This document shows positions 44,586 through 55,134 of a stretch of 64,000 bases of DNA, piece by piece. The notes beneath the pieces are model-generated. The model ran no database searches. It saw only the letters and a list, made by a program, of their open reading frames with translations, and was not told the DNA's origin. Location: positions 3,038,001-3,102,000 of the forward strand of contig LR590464.1 in assembly GCA_901472455.1 (NCBI GenBank), written 5' to 3'. The stretch's first letter is position 1. The number at the start of each line of letters is the position of its first letter. A program made the position numbers and the translations under genes. This DNA is from Leclercia adecarboxylata. Its GTDB lineage: Bacteria; Pseudomonadota; Gammaproteobacteria; Enterobacterales; Enterobacteriaceae.

Positions 44586-45470
44586 GCGTCCTCAGTGCTC
44601 GTCTGCTGGTTTGGGTTCTTCACCGCGCGCACGTGCTCTTCGAGTTCGATAAACGACGGACGCTCGCTGGAGTACAGGGTCTTACGGCCAAACTCTACCG
44701 CGATTGGCGGGGCATAACCGTTCAGGTTGGAGAGCAGCGTGATTTTGACGCACTGCATCATTTTGGTGGTTTCAGCACTCTTCTGACGTAAAACGGTCGC
44801 CAGCGGAGAGATAAAACCATACGCCAGCAGGATCCCGAGGAAGGTCCCCACCATGGCGTGGGCAATCAGCGCCCCCAGCTCTGCCGCCGGACGATCCGCA
44901 GAGGCCAGCGCGTGTACTACCCCCATCACCGCCGCCACGATACCGAAAGCGGGCAAGGAGTCCCCGACCATCGCCAGGCTGTTCGCCGGGACTTCCGCTT
45001 CGTTTTCGTGGGTTTCGATCTCTTCGTCCATCAGCGCTTCGATTTCGAAGGTGTTCATGTTGCCGCTGATGATCAGACGCAGATAGTCGACGATAAATTC
45101 GAGCATCATCGAATCCGCAAGGATCCGCGGATAGCTGGCGAAGATCTCGCTCTCTTTCGGATTTTCAATATCGCGTTCCAGGGAGAACATCCCCTGTTGA
45201 CGCGACTTGGCCATCAGGCGATAGAGCAGCGCCAAGCAGGTCCATATACATACTTTTGGTGTATTTCGAACGACGGAACAGTAACGGCAACGCTTTTAAC
45301 GTTCCCTTGATCGCCTTGCCGTTGTTGCCAACGATAAATGCACCCACCCCTGCACCGCCGATTATAACCAGCTCGGCCGGTTGATAGAGTGCCCCAAGGT
45401 GCCCGCCGGTCATCATGTAACCGCCGAAAACTGTACCGAGAACTACCAGGTAACCTAATACGATAAGCAC
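44582..45470 (-). CDS. motA: MotA, flagellar stator protein (one frameshift)
   Basis: Four-helix membrane subunit of the proton-driven stator, with a cytoplasmic loop touching FliG. N-terminus [18 protein letters not shown]; the conserved prolines lie in the [21 protein letters not shown] region. An extra T near 45233 (DLLALLYRL) breaks the frame; corrected length is 295 residues, the E. coli length. Transcription starts at a sigma-28 promoter inside flhC and must pass the MotR terminator. Confidence 0.95.
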
Positions 45471-45540
45471 GACATCATCCTTCCGCTAGTGACTTTAGCC
45501 AGGAGACACAGGTCGAGGGTTTACCTGACCGCGGGGCAAA

Positions 45541-45630
45541 AAAAAAGCAGCGGTAATTGCTTACCGCTGCTGGAGTCTTGCCCGTACGTTCGGTTAAACA
45601 GCCTGTTCGATCTGTTCATCCAGCAGTTGT
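45541..45630 (-). ncRNA. motR: MotR sRNA from the motA 5' leader
   Basis: E. coli MotR is a sigma-28-dependent sRNA of roughly 95 nt made from the motA leader; it promotes flagellar number. Here the sigma-28 promoter in the flhC 3' end (45637-45662) and a strong terminator at 45543-45571 define an about 90-nt RNA in the same place. Sequence identity with E. coli was not checked. Confidence 0.65.
45543..45571 (-). terminator. Terminator between flhC and motA (MotR 3' end)
   Basis: Stem GCAGCGGTAA / TTACCGCTGC with loop TTGC, followed on minus by a run of nine U. It ends the flhDC transcript and the MotR RNA. Confidence 0.85.
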
Positions 45631-46170
45631 GGATTACTATCGGCAACATCCGGGAAAGTTTACGTCTTTTTACCGCGCGAGATGGTGGTTGGCACAAACT
45701 GCAGGCAAAGCTGCCGGCCGGCTGATGAGCGTGGGTGATAAAGTTACCGCCGCAGGAGTTGCAACGGGACAACTCAAGCAATCCGCTCTCAACAAAACGC
45801 ACCAGCGTCCATGCCCGGGTCAATGCCAGCAAAGGTCCCTCTTCAGGCTGCGGCACTGCTCGAGATAAAGTTTGTACGCTTTAATCACTGCATCAACACC
45901 GCTGCATAAGCCGGTTTTGAGCAGGTACTGCCAGGCATTACAGAACATGGAAGCATGAATATTCTGCTCCCACGTCATAAACCAGTCAGTGGAAAACGGC
46001 AGCATGCCTTTTGGCGGCGGGCTACCGCGTAATTCTTTATACAGTTTGATAAGACGACCACGGCTCAGCTGTGTCTCGCTTTCAAGCATCTGCAAACGAG
46101 CACCAAGCGTAATCAGTTCCATGGCCAGTTGAATGTCACGCGCTTCCTGAACAATGCTCTTCTCACTCAT
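45594..46170 (-). CDS. flhC: FlhC, flagellar master regulator subunit (two frameshifts)
   Basis: Forms FlhD4C2, the class 1 activator of flagellar genes. C-terminal zinc-type cysteines are seen in RCNSCGGN and ACSLCQ. Missing bases near 45850 (EQC-PQPEEG) and near 45653 (KLSRD) break the frame; restoring both gives 192 residues, the E. coli length, with stop 45594-45596. The last 25 codons also carry the sigma-28 promoter of motA/MotR. It starts 2 bp after flhD. Confidence 0.94.
45637..45662 (-). promoter_or_regulatory. Sigma-28 promoter of motA/MotR inside flhC
   Basis: On minus, TAAACTTT (45655-45662), 10 bases, GCCGATAG (45637-45644). Consensus needs 11 bases. The base missing from flhC here would restore exactly 11, and the E. 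coli flhC 3' end, as I recall it, has the same arrangement. Confidence 0.82.
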
Positions 46171-46172
46171 TG

Positions 46173-46523
46173 TCAGGCTCTTTTCTTACGGGCTGCGTCA
46201 TCAGGCTGACTGATGTCGTTAAGCAAACGGGTGGAAAGCAAAATACCGGTGTGAACCTGCTGCAGATCGTCCACGCGGGACTCCTGCGTCAGTTGGGTCA
46301 CGGTCTGGTGATTATCGAAACGGAACTGACAGACTAACTGGTTAGTTTCAGCCAGCTTAACCATCTGCGGCAGCGTTAACGCGCCAAGTGTTGTCGCCAT
46401 CTCTTCATGAATACCCAGACGAAACATCGCAGAGGCTTTGTCCTGGCTAATCAAACGTTGTGCAAGCAATAAATATGACAGGTTGATGTCATAAATGTGT
46501 TTTAGCAATTCGGATGTGTTCAT
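46173..46523 (-). CDS. flhD: FlhD, flagellar master regulator subunit
   Basis: Partner of FlhC in the FlhD4C2 activator; FlhC supplies most DNA contacts. It has 116 residues, E. coli length, intact ([22 protein letters not shown]...DDAARKKRA). First gene of flhDC, with a long leader (about 205 nt) and a control region containing CRP and RcsAB sites. Confidence 0.97.
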   Translation of the reverse strand: MNTSELLKHIYDINLSYLLLAQRLISQDKASAMFRLGIHEEMATTLGALTLPQMVKLAETNQLVCQFRFDNHQTVTQLTQESRVDDLQQVHTGILLSTRLLNDISQPDDAARKKRA

Positions 46524-46710
46524 TTATCCCTTCCCGAATAACACTATATTCTTGTGCGGTAGACCGCACCCCGTGATGTCGCCGGGAAAACCCCGGTAAA
46601 AAAAAAGAAGAAAAGGCTTAAACGCATAGTTGAATTAAGTTCTGTATTGAAGAATCACGTAATGAAAAACAATAATTGCTTCCTGACAGTTATCACTTTT
46701 TACAATTAAC

Positions 46711-46724
46711 TAAGATTTTTCCTA
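46711..46724. promoter_or_regulatory. RcsAB box of flhDC
   Basis: On minus, TAGGAAAAATCTTA, close to the RcsAB consensus TAAGAATATTCCTA and to the E. coli flhDC box. It lies just downstream of the predicted transcription start, where bound RcsAB would block flhDC expression. Confidence 0.8.
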
Positions 46725-46734
46725 ATTCGGTGCA

Positions 46735-46764
46735 ACTCTACCCGTCCGCTGGTAGGACATACAA
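46735..46764 (-). promoter_or_regulatory. flhDC promoter
   Basis: On minus, TTGTAT (46759-46764), 18 bases, TAGAGT (46735-46740); predicted start near 46728, about 205 nt before flhD. The CRP site centre is then about 72 bases upstream, the E. coli arrangement. Confidence 0.6.
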
Positions 46765-46789
46765 TGTGGCCTCGCCTGAAATTTAAAAT

Positions 46790-46811
46790 AAATGTGATCC
46801 AGGTCACATAA
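46790..46811. promoter_or_regulatory. CRP-cAMP site of flhDC
   Basis: AAATGTGATCCAGGTCACATAA carries a perfect TGTGA-N6-TCACA. Its position relative to the predicted flhDC start matches the known activating CRP site in E. coli. Confidence 0.88.
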
Positions 46812-47312
46812 TTTAGGTGAATTTGAACCAAAAATCCATCAGTATCACTTCTAAATTGTCCATTTAATGAACAAATAACACTCAGATATATTCTGTATTG
46901 CCGAATAATCATGCACAAGTATGAACTAACCCGGCACGTTACTTGCCGGGGGTTGACAAGTTACAAATTTCAAAAACACTCAACATATCTAAGATAGAAA
47001 CACCCAAATAAACCCTTGAAAAACAAAGAATATTATCAAGGCCAATACGTAAGTATTTTCTTACGTTTTCGGCGGGGTAATTGTTGCGAAGGGGTAAAAA
47101 CCCTTGTTTTTGAGGGGGATATATTTGTATGATTTCCGTTAAGATAGCGCTTTCACTCACCTTATGCGGGTTTAGCGCGATTCATTACATAAGAATATTT
47201 AATGAATAATTATGATAAGCATCACATGAATGTCATCTTCCCCCTTGCGCGTGCTAAAAAATCGCGCTAATGCTGAGGAAAAGCTAATGTACAGATACGT
47301 TCGGAGGGTACC

Positions 47313-47741
47313 ATGAGTTACTCCCATATCCTTGTTTCTGTTTCTGTTTCTCCCGAAAGCCATCAACTGGTCGCCAAAGCGGTTGCCATCGCCCGACCGA
47401 CCCAAGCACGCATTACTCTCGTCACGCTGTCTGCTGACCCTGAAATGTACAATCAACTGGCTGCGCCAATGCTGGAAGATATTCGTGATGTGATTCAGGA
47501 GGAAACCCAACAATTTCTGGATGAACTTATCGCCCGGGCAGAATATCCCATCGCACAAACACTTTGTGCGTCCGGCGAATTAAGCGCGAGGATACTTGAT
47601 ATATGTCACAAACAGAATGTGGATCTGGTGATTTGCGGAAACCATAACCACAGTTTTTTCTCTCGGACAGCCTGTTCCGCTAAAACAATTGTTAGCAACA
47701 GTAAAGTAGATGTGCTGTTAATTTCACTCAGCACAGCGTAA
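47313..47741 (+). CDS. uspC: Universal stress protein UspC
   Basis: Cytoplasmic Usp-family protein linked to stress resistance and motility in E. coli. It has 142 residues with an alpha/beta nucleotide-fold and the ATP-type loop in VICGNHNHSFFS. GGAGG at 47302-47306 precedes ATG 47313. The neighbourhood (flhDC-uspC-otsA) is the standard one. The stop lies inside a palindrome shared with otsA. Confidence 0.93.
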   Translation: MSYSHILVSVSVSPESHQLVAKAVAIARPTQARITLVTLSADPEMYNQLAAPMLEDIRDVIQEETQQFLDELIARAEYPIAQTLCASGELSARILDICHKQNVDLVICGNHNHSFFSRTACSAKTIVSNSKVDVLLISLSTA

Positions 47742-47758
47742 TGCGCTGAGTGAAATTA
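47719..47758. terminator. Convergent uspC/otsA terminator
   Basis: A perfect 14-bp inverted repeat, TAATTTCACTCAGC and GCTGAGTGAAATTA, with a 12-base loop. The uspC stop lies in its loop region and the otsA stop just beyond. Confidence 0.7.
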
Positions 47759-47761
47759 TAT

Positions 47762-49160
47762 TCAGGCAAGTTTAGGGAAAGTTGCGACCTTTTTTTGCAG
47801 GTTGCTCTCCACACTGCGAGGCGTGATATGGTTCAGGTCTTCAATAAAGCGCGCCTGCCAGTGGTCGATATCGTTCTCGCGGATGACTTTCATCATATCC
47901 GCATGGCGTGAGATACGCTCCGTGAGCGGCATATTCAGCGCCCGGTGCAAGGCGTTAGCCACGTCATCCCGATCGTATGGATTGACGATCAGCGCTGAGG
48001 TCAGCTCATTAGCGGCACCGGCAAACTGCGACAGCACCAGCACGCCAGGGTCAGCCGGATCCTGTGCGGCAACGTACTCTTTCGCCACCAGGTTCATGCC
48101 ATCACGCAGCGGCGTGACCAGCCCGACATCCGCATAGCGGAACACTTTCATCAGGATTTTGCGTTCAAAGTGCTGGTTGAGGTAGAACAGCGGCGTCCAG
48201 CCCAACTGACCGTAACGGCCATTAATGCGCCCGGCTTCGGTTTCCAGCTGGTGACGAATATCCTGATAGGCCTGCACCTCACCACGTGAGGTTGGCGCGA
48301 TCTGGGTATAGCGTATCTTACCGTGGTGCTCGGGATATTTTTCCAGCAGGGTCTCGTACGCCAGGAAGCGTTCCGGCAACCCTTTTGAATAATCAAGACG
48401 CTCTACGGAAAAGATGTTTTTAACGTTCTTCAGCTCTTCTTTAAGCTGCGCAAGCTTAGGCGGCAGCGGCCCGGATGCCTGTCCGGCAATCTCTTCCGGC
48501 TCAATACCAATCGGATAGACCTCGGTGCGGAAGCGCTTGCCCCATGCAGAGTGAGAGTCATCGTCATGGGCCGTCAGCCGCGTTTTGCTGGCCACGCTTT
48601 CAAGGAAGGCCAGACGGTCGTTTTCGGTCTGGAAGCCCAGCAGATCATAATCACAGAGATCTTCGAGCAGCTCGTCCCCTGGCGGCAGCGCGTTGAAAAT
48701 TTCAGGCGTCGGGAACGGGATATGCAGGAAGAACCCGATGCGGTTGTTGACGCCGCGTTTGCGTAGCTCGCTGGCAAACGGCAGCAGGTGGTAATCGTGG
48801 ATCCATACGACATCGTCCTCCTGCACTAACGGCTGCAGTTTGTCGGCCAGCAGGCTGTTGACCCGCGAGTACCCTTCCCAGGCCTCACGCTTAAACTTCA
48901 CCAGGTCGAGGCGATAGTGGAAGGCTGGCCAGAGTACGGCATTGGAGAACTGGCAGTAATACTCATCATAATCCTGTTCACTGAGATTAAACGAGGCCCA
49001 GGTGATGTTCCCGCGTGTCACCTTTTTTAGCGGTTTATCCTCGTTTCCAATCTCTCCACTCCAGCCAAACCAGAGTCCACCCGTATTTTTTAACGCCCCC
49101 AGCACCCCTACAGCCAGGCCACCTGCGCTGGCTTTTTTGTCGTCCGGGGGAGCGATGCGG

Positions 49161-49186
<26 letters not shown>
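47762..49186 (-). CDS. otsA: Trehalose-6-phosphate synthase OtsA
   Basis: GT20 glycosyltransferase joining UDP-glucose and glucose-6-phosphate; makes trehalose for osmotic and stationary-phase protection. It has 474 residues, as in E. coli, intact. Landmarks: [41 protein letters not shown] and [18 protein letters not shown]. It overlaps otsB by 26 bp. Confidence 0.97.
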
Positions 49187-50004
<818 letters not shown>

Positions 50005-50143
50005 TTAACATCTCAGTAGCCATGTAAGTATAGACAGTGTGACGGCGCTCGCCATTTGACATCCCCCTTCCCGCTGCGGGCTGGAAAGGGGGTGAAGGTC
50101 GCGACTACACTTAAAAGTTAAGTCGCGGAAGGCAGGAAAAACC

Positions 50144-51126
50144 TTAAACAGTACGCTTCGCTTTTTGTTTGTAACGGTCGAAGATCACCGCTGCAAGCAG
50201 GATCAGGCCACGTACCACATACTGCGAGAACGGAGAGATGTTCAGGCAGGTTCATCGCGTTCTCAACCGTGCCCAGGATCAGGATACCTGCCACCACATA
50301 TGAGATTTTTCCGATGCCGCCTTTCAGCGATACCCCACCCAAAACGCAGGCAGAGATAACAATCAGCCTCATAACCGATGGAGGTCATCGGCTGGCCGCT
50401 GGTCATACGCGAGGCCAGAATAATCCCCGCCGCCGCCGACACCAGGCCAGAGAGCACGAAGATAATGATCTTGGTGCGTACCACCGGCACACCCGCCAGA
50501 CGCGCTGCCTCTTCATTACGCCAATCGCCAGCGTGTTACGGCCAAAGGTGGTTCTGTTCAGCAGGAAGCCAAAAAATAATCAGACAGCCCACCGTCAGCC
50601 AGATAGGTGCTGGCAGACCGAGCCAGTTGGCATAGCCGGAGGGTGAAGAAGCGCTCGTCTTCAATCCCTACCGCTTTACCGTCAGAGATGGATATAGGCC
50701 AGCCCGCGTACAATCTGCATGGTGGCGAGGGTGGTGATCAGGGCGTTGATTTTCAGCCGCGCAATCACGAAGCCGTTGACCAGCCCGCTCAGCACACCGA
50801 GCAGCAACCCGGCCGCCACGCCAATCCACAGCTTTCGGTCATATTAATGACCACCGCCGTGGTGACCCGGCACAGGCGATGACCGAGGCCACCGACAGGT
50901 CGAAGTCGCCGGACGCCAGACAGAACAGCATCCCGCAGGCGACCATCCCGGACATCGAGATAGCCAGGCCCAGCCCCTTCATATTAATGAAGGTGGCAAA
51001 GTTAGGTACAAAGATGGCGCAGCCGAGGAACAGCACGGCGAAGACCACCAGCATGCCGTATTGATCCCAGATCCGCCCAAAGCTGAAGGCCGTTTTCGGC
51101 GCTCTGGTTGTAGTGACAGAGGACAT
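50144..51126 (-). CDS. araH: AraH, arabinose ABC importer permease (about nine frameshifts)
   Basis: Inner-membrane permease of the AraFGH high-affinity L-arabinose importer. The N-terminal block (FSFGRIWDQYGMLVVFAVLFLG), FDLSVASVIACAG, LASRMTSGQPMTSIGYE and GILILGTVENAMN are clear. One-base errors lie near 50836, 50867, 50687, 50645, 50572, 50518, 50366 and 50240, with possibly one more. Corrected, it would be close to the 328 residues of E. coli, ending KAKRTV at 50144. This is the most damaged core gene in the window. Confidence 0.87.
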
Positions 51127-51140
51127 CTTATTCTCCTTGC

Positions 51141-52655
51141 TCAGGCGACAGCCTGGCTGACTTTAGGCATGGCGAGGCTTAACGCCTGTTGTTCATTCGC
51201 CTGTTCATGAAGCAATTCACCGGCAATGGCTCCTTCACGCATCACCACGATACGGTCGGCCACACCCAGCACTTCCGGCAGATCGCTGGAGGCGAAGAGC
51301 ACCGCCACGCCACGTTTTGCCAGTGCGTAAATCACGTTATAAATTTCGTGCTTCGCCCCCACGTCGATACCGCGGGTCGGTTCATCCAGCAGGATCACCT
51401 TCATCTCTTCCGACAGCCAGCGACCCAGGATTGCCTTCTGCTGGTTCCCGCCGGAGAGGTTCATGATCAGCTGCTCAGCGCCCGGCGTTTTGATGTTGAG
51501 CGAACGAATGTGGTGATCGGCATTGTTGACCTCCCACGTATCGTTAATCAGACACCCCGCACGGATGGTCTTGCGCCGCGCCGAGATATTGATGTTGTCC
51601 CGCACCGAGTGCACCGGGATGATCCCTTCGGCTTTACGGTCTTCCGGGCAGAGCATCATTCCCGCGCGAATGGCGTGCGCCGGTTTTTGAATATCGACCG
51701 GTTGCCCGTCGATAAACACCTGGCCGCCGGTAATGCGGGTGCCGCCAAACAGCCCTTTCATCAGCTCGCTGCGCCCTGCCCCCACCAGCCCGAACAGACC
51801 GACGATTTCACCGCTGCGCACGGTAAGGCTGATGGGCGTGCGTACGCCAGGGGCTTTCACCTCTTCCAGACGCAGCAGCTCGCCACCATACTGACGCGGT
51901 TCCCAGTGGTAGATATCGCCCAGCTCGCGGCCTACCATCGCCTGCACCAGCTGGTCGTGGTTGACCTGCTGCATATCGGTGAAGGTGCGAACATAACGGC
52001 CATCTTTAAATACGGTAATGGCATCGCTGAGGGCGAAGATCTCTTCCATACGGTGTGACACATACAGAATGATGCGCCCCTCTTTACGCAGCTCGCGGAT
52101 CACCCGGAACAGGTTTTCGATTTCGCGCGCCGACAGCGAGCTGGTTGGTTCATCAAAGGCAATGACTTTGGCATTACGCGCCAGGGCTTTGGCAATCTCT
52201 ACCATCTGCCACTGGCCGATGGAGAGGTATTTCAGCGGGGTCTGCGGGTCAATATCCAGCCCGAGATGTTTCAGCTGCAGACCGGCTTCATAGTTGAGCA
52301 GCGAACGGTTCACAAACCCGCCCTTATGCGGAAGCTGCCCAAGATAGATGTTTTCCGCCACCGTCATCTCCGGGACCAGGTGCAGTTCCTGGTAGATGAT
52401 GGCGACGCCCGCGTTCAGCGCGGCGGTGGTGTCGGCAAACGCGACTTCCCGGCCCTGTAGCGCCAGGGTGCCCGTCGTGGGGGCATAGTTACCGCTGAGG
52501 ATCTTCAGCAGCGTGGATTTTCCGGCGCCGTTCTCCCCCATCAGGGCATGAACCTGACCCGGGTAGCAGTCAAAGCTGATGTCGGTTAGCGCGTTGACAC
52601 CGGGAAAGGTTTTGCCGATGCCGCGAAATGAGAGATACGGTTCAGACTGTTGCAT
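51141..52655 (-). CDS. araG: AraG, arabinose ABC importer ATPase
   Basis: Cytoplasmic ATPase with two fused ABC domains: Walker [10 protein letters not shown] in the first and GLVGAGRSE in the second, the signature LSGGNQQ, and Walker [15 protein letters not shown]. It has 504 residues, E. coli length, intact. ATG 52655 gives [14 protein letters not shown]; the 21-codon upstream extension is not family-like. 69 bp after araF and 14 bp before araH. Confidence 0.96.
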   Translation of the reverse strand: MQQSEPYLSFRGIGKTFPGVNALTDISFDCYPGQVHALMGENGAGKSTLLKILSGNYAPTTGTLALQGREVAFADTTAALNAGVAIIYQELHLVPEMTVAENIYLGQLPHKGGFVNRSLLNYEAGLQLKHLGLDIDPQTPLKYLSIGQWQMVEIAKALARNAKVIAFDEPTSSLSAREIENLFRVIRELRKEGRIILYVSHRMEEIFALSDAITVFKDGRYVRTFTDMQQVNHDQLVQAMVGRELGDIYHWEPRQYGGELLRLEEVKAPGVRTPISLTVRSGEIVGLFGLVGAGRSELMKGLFGGTRITGGQVFIDGQPVDIQKPAHAIRAGMMLCPEDRKAEGIIPVHSVRDNINISARRKTIRAGCLINDTWEVNNADHHIRSLNIKTPGAEQLIMNLSGGNQQKAILGRWLSEEMKVILLDEPTRGIDVGAKHEIYNVIYALAKRGVAVLFASSDLPEVLGVADRIVVMREGAIAGELLHEQANEQQALSLAMPKVSQAVA

Positions 52656-52724
52656 AACGTCTCCGAGGATCGAGTAGTGAACGTCTGGCCCCCCGCTACT
52701 GCCGGGGGGCGCAATCACAGTAAA

Positions 52725-53714
52725 TTACTTACCGCCCAGTCCTTTTTTCTCCAGCTCAGCTTTGAAGTTGTCGCGGGTGATCAGCACCACGTCGGTCACT
52801 TCAGTGAATTTCGCTGGCTCTTCGCCTTTGGTCACCCAGTTGTAGAGCATTTCGCTGGATTTGTAGCCGTGTACGTCCGGGCTTGGCAGCAGGGAGCCGT
52901 AGAAGCCGGTCGCCTGTGCTTTAGAGAGTTCGCTCACCGCGTCCACGCCGTTGATGCCGATACCGATCACGTCTGCCGCTTTAAAGCCCTGGCCTTCGGT
53001 GGCGCGCACGCCGCCGAGCACGGTGTTGTCGTTCATCCCGACCACCAGCCAGTGTTTCACTTCAGAGTGCTGAACCAGCATGGAGTTGGCCGCATCGAAG
53101 GCACCTGGGATGTCGTTAGATTTGGTTGGCACTTTGTAGATCTGTTTTTCCGGGAAGCCGGCCGCTTTCAGGGCATCCATCGAGCCGGAGGTACGACGGC
53201 GCGCGGTATCGAGCTCATCAGCAGTGATGGCCATTACGGCGGTATCTTTTACATCCCAGCCGCGTTTTTGCATCTCTTTGTACAGCTCCTGACCCTGGCG
53301 CTCACCGATTTTGGTCGCGGCCATCATCACCAGCGGCACGGTATCCATTGGCTTGCCTTTGGCGTTAACGAACTGATCGTCCACCGCGATGACTTTCATG
53401 TCATAACCACGCGCTTTCGCCACGATGGCGGAGCCGAGCTTCGGATCGGGCGTACAGATAACAAACCCTTTCGCACCGCTGGCCGCCAGGCTGTCGATAG
53501 CGTTAAGCGTTTTTTCACCGTCCGGCACGGCAATTTTGATCACTTCGAAGCCCAAATCTTTCCCGGCTTTGTCAGCGAATTTCCACTCCGTCTGGAACCA
53601 CGGCTCTTCCGGCTGTTTCACCAGAAAACCGAGCTTTAAGTTCTCAGCCATAGCGGATTGTGACATAACGGCAGCCAGACCGATGGCCGCCAGCGCTTTA
53701 GTAAATTTGTGCAT
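52725..53714 (-). CDS. araF: AraF, periplasmic arabinose-binding protein
   Basis: Periplasmic sugar-binding protein that feeds L-arabinose to AraGH. It has 329 residues, E. coli length, with a signal peptide (MHKFTKALAAIGLAAVMSQSAMA) and a mature start ENLKLGFLVKQPEEPWF. ATG 53714; an in-frame ATG at 53759 would bury the signal peptide. First gene of araFGH. Confidence 0.97.
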   Translation of the reverse strand: MHKFTKALAAIGLAAVMSQSAMAENLKLGFLVKQPEEPWFQTEWKFADKAGKDLGFEVIKIAVPDGEKTLNAIDSLAASGAKGFVICTPDPKLGSAIVAKARGYDMKVIAVDDQFVNAKGKPMDTVPLVMMAATKIGERQGQELYKEMQKRGWDVKDTAVMAITADELDTARRRTSGSMDALKAAGFPEKQIYKVPTKSNDIPGAFDAANSMLVQHSEVKHWLVVGMNDNTVLGGVRATEGQGFKAADVIGIGINGVDAVSELSKAQATGFYGSLLPSPDVHGYKSSEMLYNWVTKGEEPAKFTEVTDVVLITRDNFKAELEKKGLGGK

Positions 53715-54029
53715 GGTTAACTCCAGCTTTAGCGTTCTAATTTGTAGGGGAAACAACATCTCAATTCTGTTTAATCGGACTTAAAACAAGGCATTAGCGC
53801 CAACCGTGTTTAAAGCGCATTTGCTTGAGATAGTTTTAGCGGGAAATTAATCATCCATAAGAGAGCGCCATCACACCGCAGAATTACAGTAATTGCGTAC
53901 ATACATTCAGCGAAAAATGACATAAATAGAGCGGGATTTGTCAGACAATTAGAAAGAGGGAAAGCAGATTAGTCCATAAGATCAGCTAAGATATCCTTGT
54001 GAGCCGGGCGCAGGCGCGCCCGACCATAA
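53715..54029. other. araFGH upstream region
   Basis: 315 bp without a gene. One AraC-type half site stands out (53962-53978). A second ATCCATAA motif lies at 53849-53856 but lacks a good TAGC arm. A convincing CRP site was not found. Confidence 0.5.
53962..53978 (+). promoter_or_regulatory. Candidate AraC half-site upstream of araFGH
   Basis: AAGC-AGATTAG-TCCATA matches the AraC pattern TAGC-N7-TCCATA in 9 of 10 fixed bases. It lies about 250 bp before araF and in the opposite orientation to it, comparable to the distal AraC site of E. coli araFGH. Confidence 0.5.
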
Positions 54030-54588
54030 TTACCAGGGATAGTAGATGTGTTCGGCGTGGTCGCGAACCGGTGCGTCATCGCCCAACAGCCGCGCCGAGA
54101 GGGTCAGCGCGAAGTCGAAGGCATGGCCCAGACCTTTGCCGCTGATGAGGTTGCCATCTTCCACCACCGGGGCATCGACATACACGCCATCCTGGATCGG
54201 CTGCCAGAGATCGCCCGAACAGACATAGCGACGGCCTTTGAGTAAGCCGTTGCCGCCCAGCACGCGCGCAGCGGCAGAACAGATGGGCGCGATAATCTTG
54301 CCCGCTTCGTCATGCGCGGCGACAAAACGCAGCACTTCCGCGCTGGCCGCCAGGTTAACGCTGCCCTGCGGGCCGCCTGGTAATACCACGGCGTCGTAGT
54401 ACGTTTTCGATTTTGTCGCTCAGGGTATGGTCTGCGACCATCGGGATATTGTGGTAGCTCACCACCGCACGCGAATCGGCGCAGGCCAAGGTTTCGACAT
54501 GAATATTGAGACGGCGCAGGATATCGATAGTGATGATCGCTTCTGCCTCTTCAAATCCGGGTGCCAACAGCACCGCCACGTTTGCCAT
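54030..54588 (-). CDS. DJ-1/PfpI-family protein (one frameshift)
   Basis: Small alpha/beta protein of the DJ-1/ThiJ/PfpI superfamily; members are deglycases, chaperones or amidotransferase-like enzymes, and the substrate cannot be told here. Family marks: the glutamate motif APGFEEAEAI and a nucleophile elbow PICSAAARVL with the reactive-type Cys. An extra base near 54404 (KIEN-YYDAVVLPGG) breaks it; corrected length is 185 residues. It lies between araF and ftnB, a place with no counterpart in my recollection of the E. coli map. Confidence 0.82.
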
Positions 54589-55134
54589 AAAGAACTCCTT
54601 GAGATAAAAGATAAAACAATGTTTTCATTTTCACAGAGTGGAGGACGGCAAACTCCCTGCGGGATCACAAATCGCACTATTTCGCGCAAAAATGATCCGG
54701 CGCAAGTTTCGTCGGGTGTAAAAATTGATTAATTATAAGAATTATCTTTATTCCATCTGGCAGGAATAATTATCCATTATCTTGCTATGCGCATATATCA
54801 TCGCAACGCTAAAAAACATGAAATACTCCCCTTCATCAAAACGCTTTAATTTTATACAAAAACATGTATAACATAGGGTTAGCTATTGCTTACCTTCGCT
54901 TCGGTCAGGCCAGATGCTTCATTTCTTTTAATTTCTCGTGGTGAGTAAGCTTTAGTAAGAATATATTCATAAGGATTTTCTTATAAAGAGTTCGCTGTTA
55001 TTATTATTTTTACCCGATGCCTGCAATGAATATGGGCTCACAAACAGGGAAAACAGAATGCTTTTATTCTGTAGTGAACTATCGTTAATGACGATTATTT
55101 TTTAGGTTGCATAAACGAAGAAAAGGGAATGGAT
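54589..55134. other. Long region upstream of ftnB
   Basis: 546 bp, no gene seen. Contains the palindrome TATACA-AAAACA-TGTATA (54853-54870) and a CpxR-like box (54945-54959). AT-rich, so several weak -10 sequences exist and none is decisive. Confidence 0.55.
54945..54959 (+). promoter_or_regulatory. Candidate CpxR box of ftnB
   Basis: GTAAG-CTTTA-GTAAG resembles the CpxR box GTAAA-N5-GTAAA (8 of 10). ftnB (yecI) has been reported as a Cpx-regulated gene in E. coli, which makes this tandem repeat worth noting. Confidence 0.4.

Larger units (their letters stand above)
46524..47312. other. flhDC-uspC intergenic control region
   Basis: 789 bp, AT-rich, no believable gene. It holds the flhDC leader, RcsAB box, promoter and CRP site (detailed separately) and a GC hairpin CCCGGCA-CGTTACT-TGCCGGG at 46930-46950. 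The uspC promoter could not be placed with confidence. Confidence 0.7.

Noticed and set aside
46706-47160. Two small minus-strand frames (70 and 73 codons) upstream of flhD
   Set aside because: They cover the flhDC promoter, RcsAB and CRP sites and look like random AT-rich translation.
53838-53860. Second AraC site at TAGCGGGAAATTAATCATCCATAA
   Set aside because: TAGC and TCCATA are present, but the spacing is 13 instead of 7 bases.
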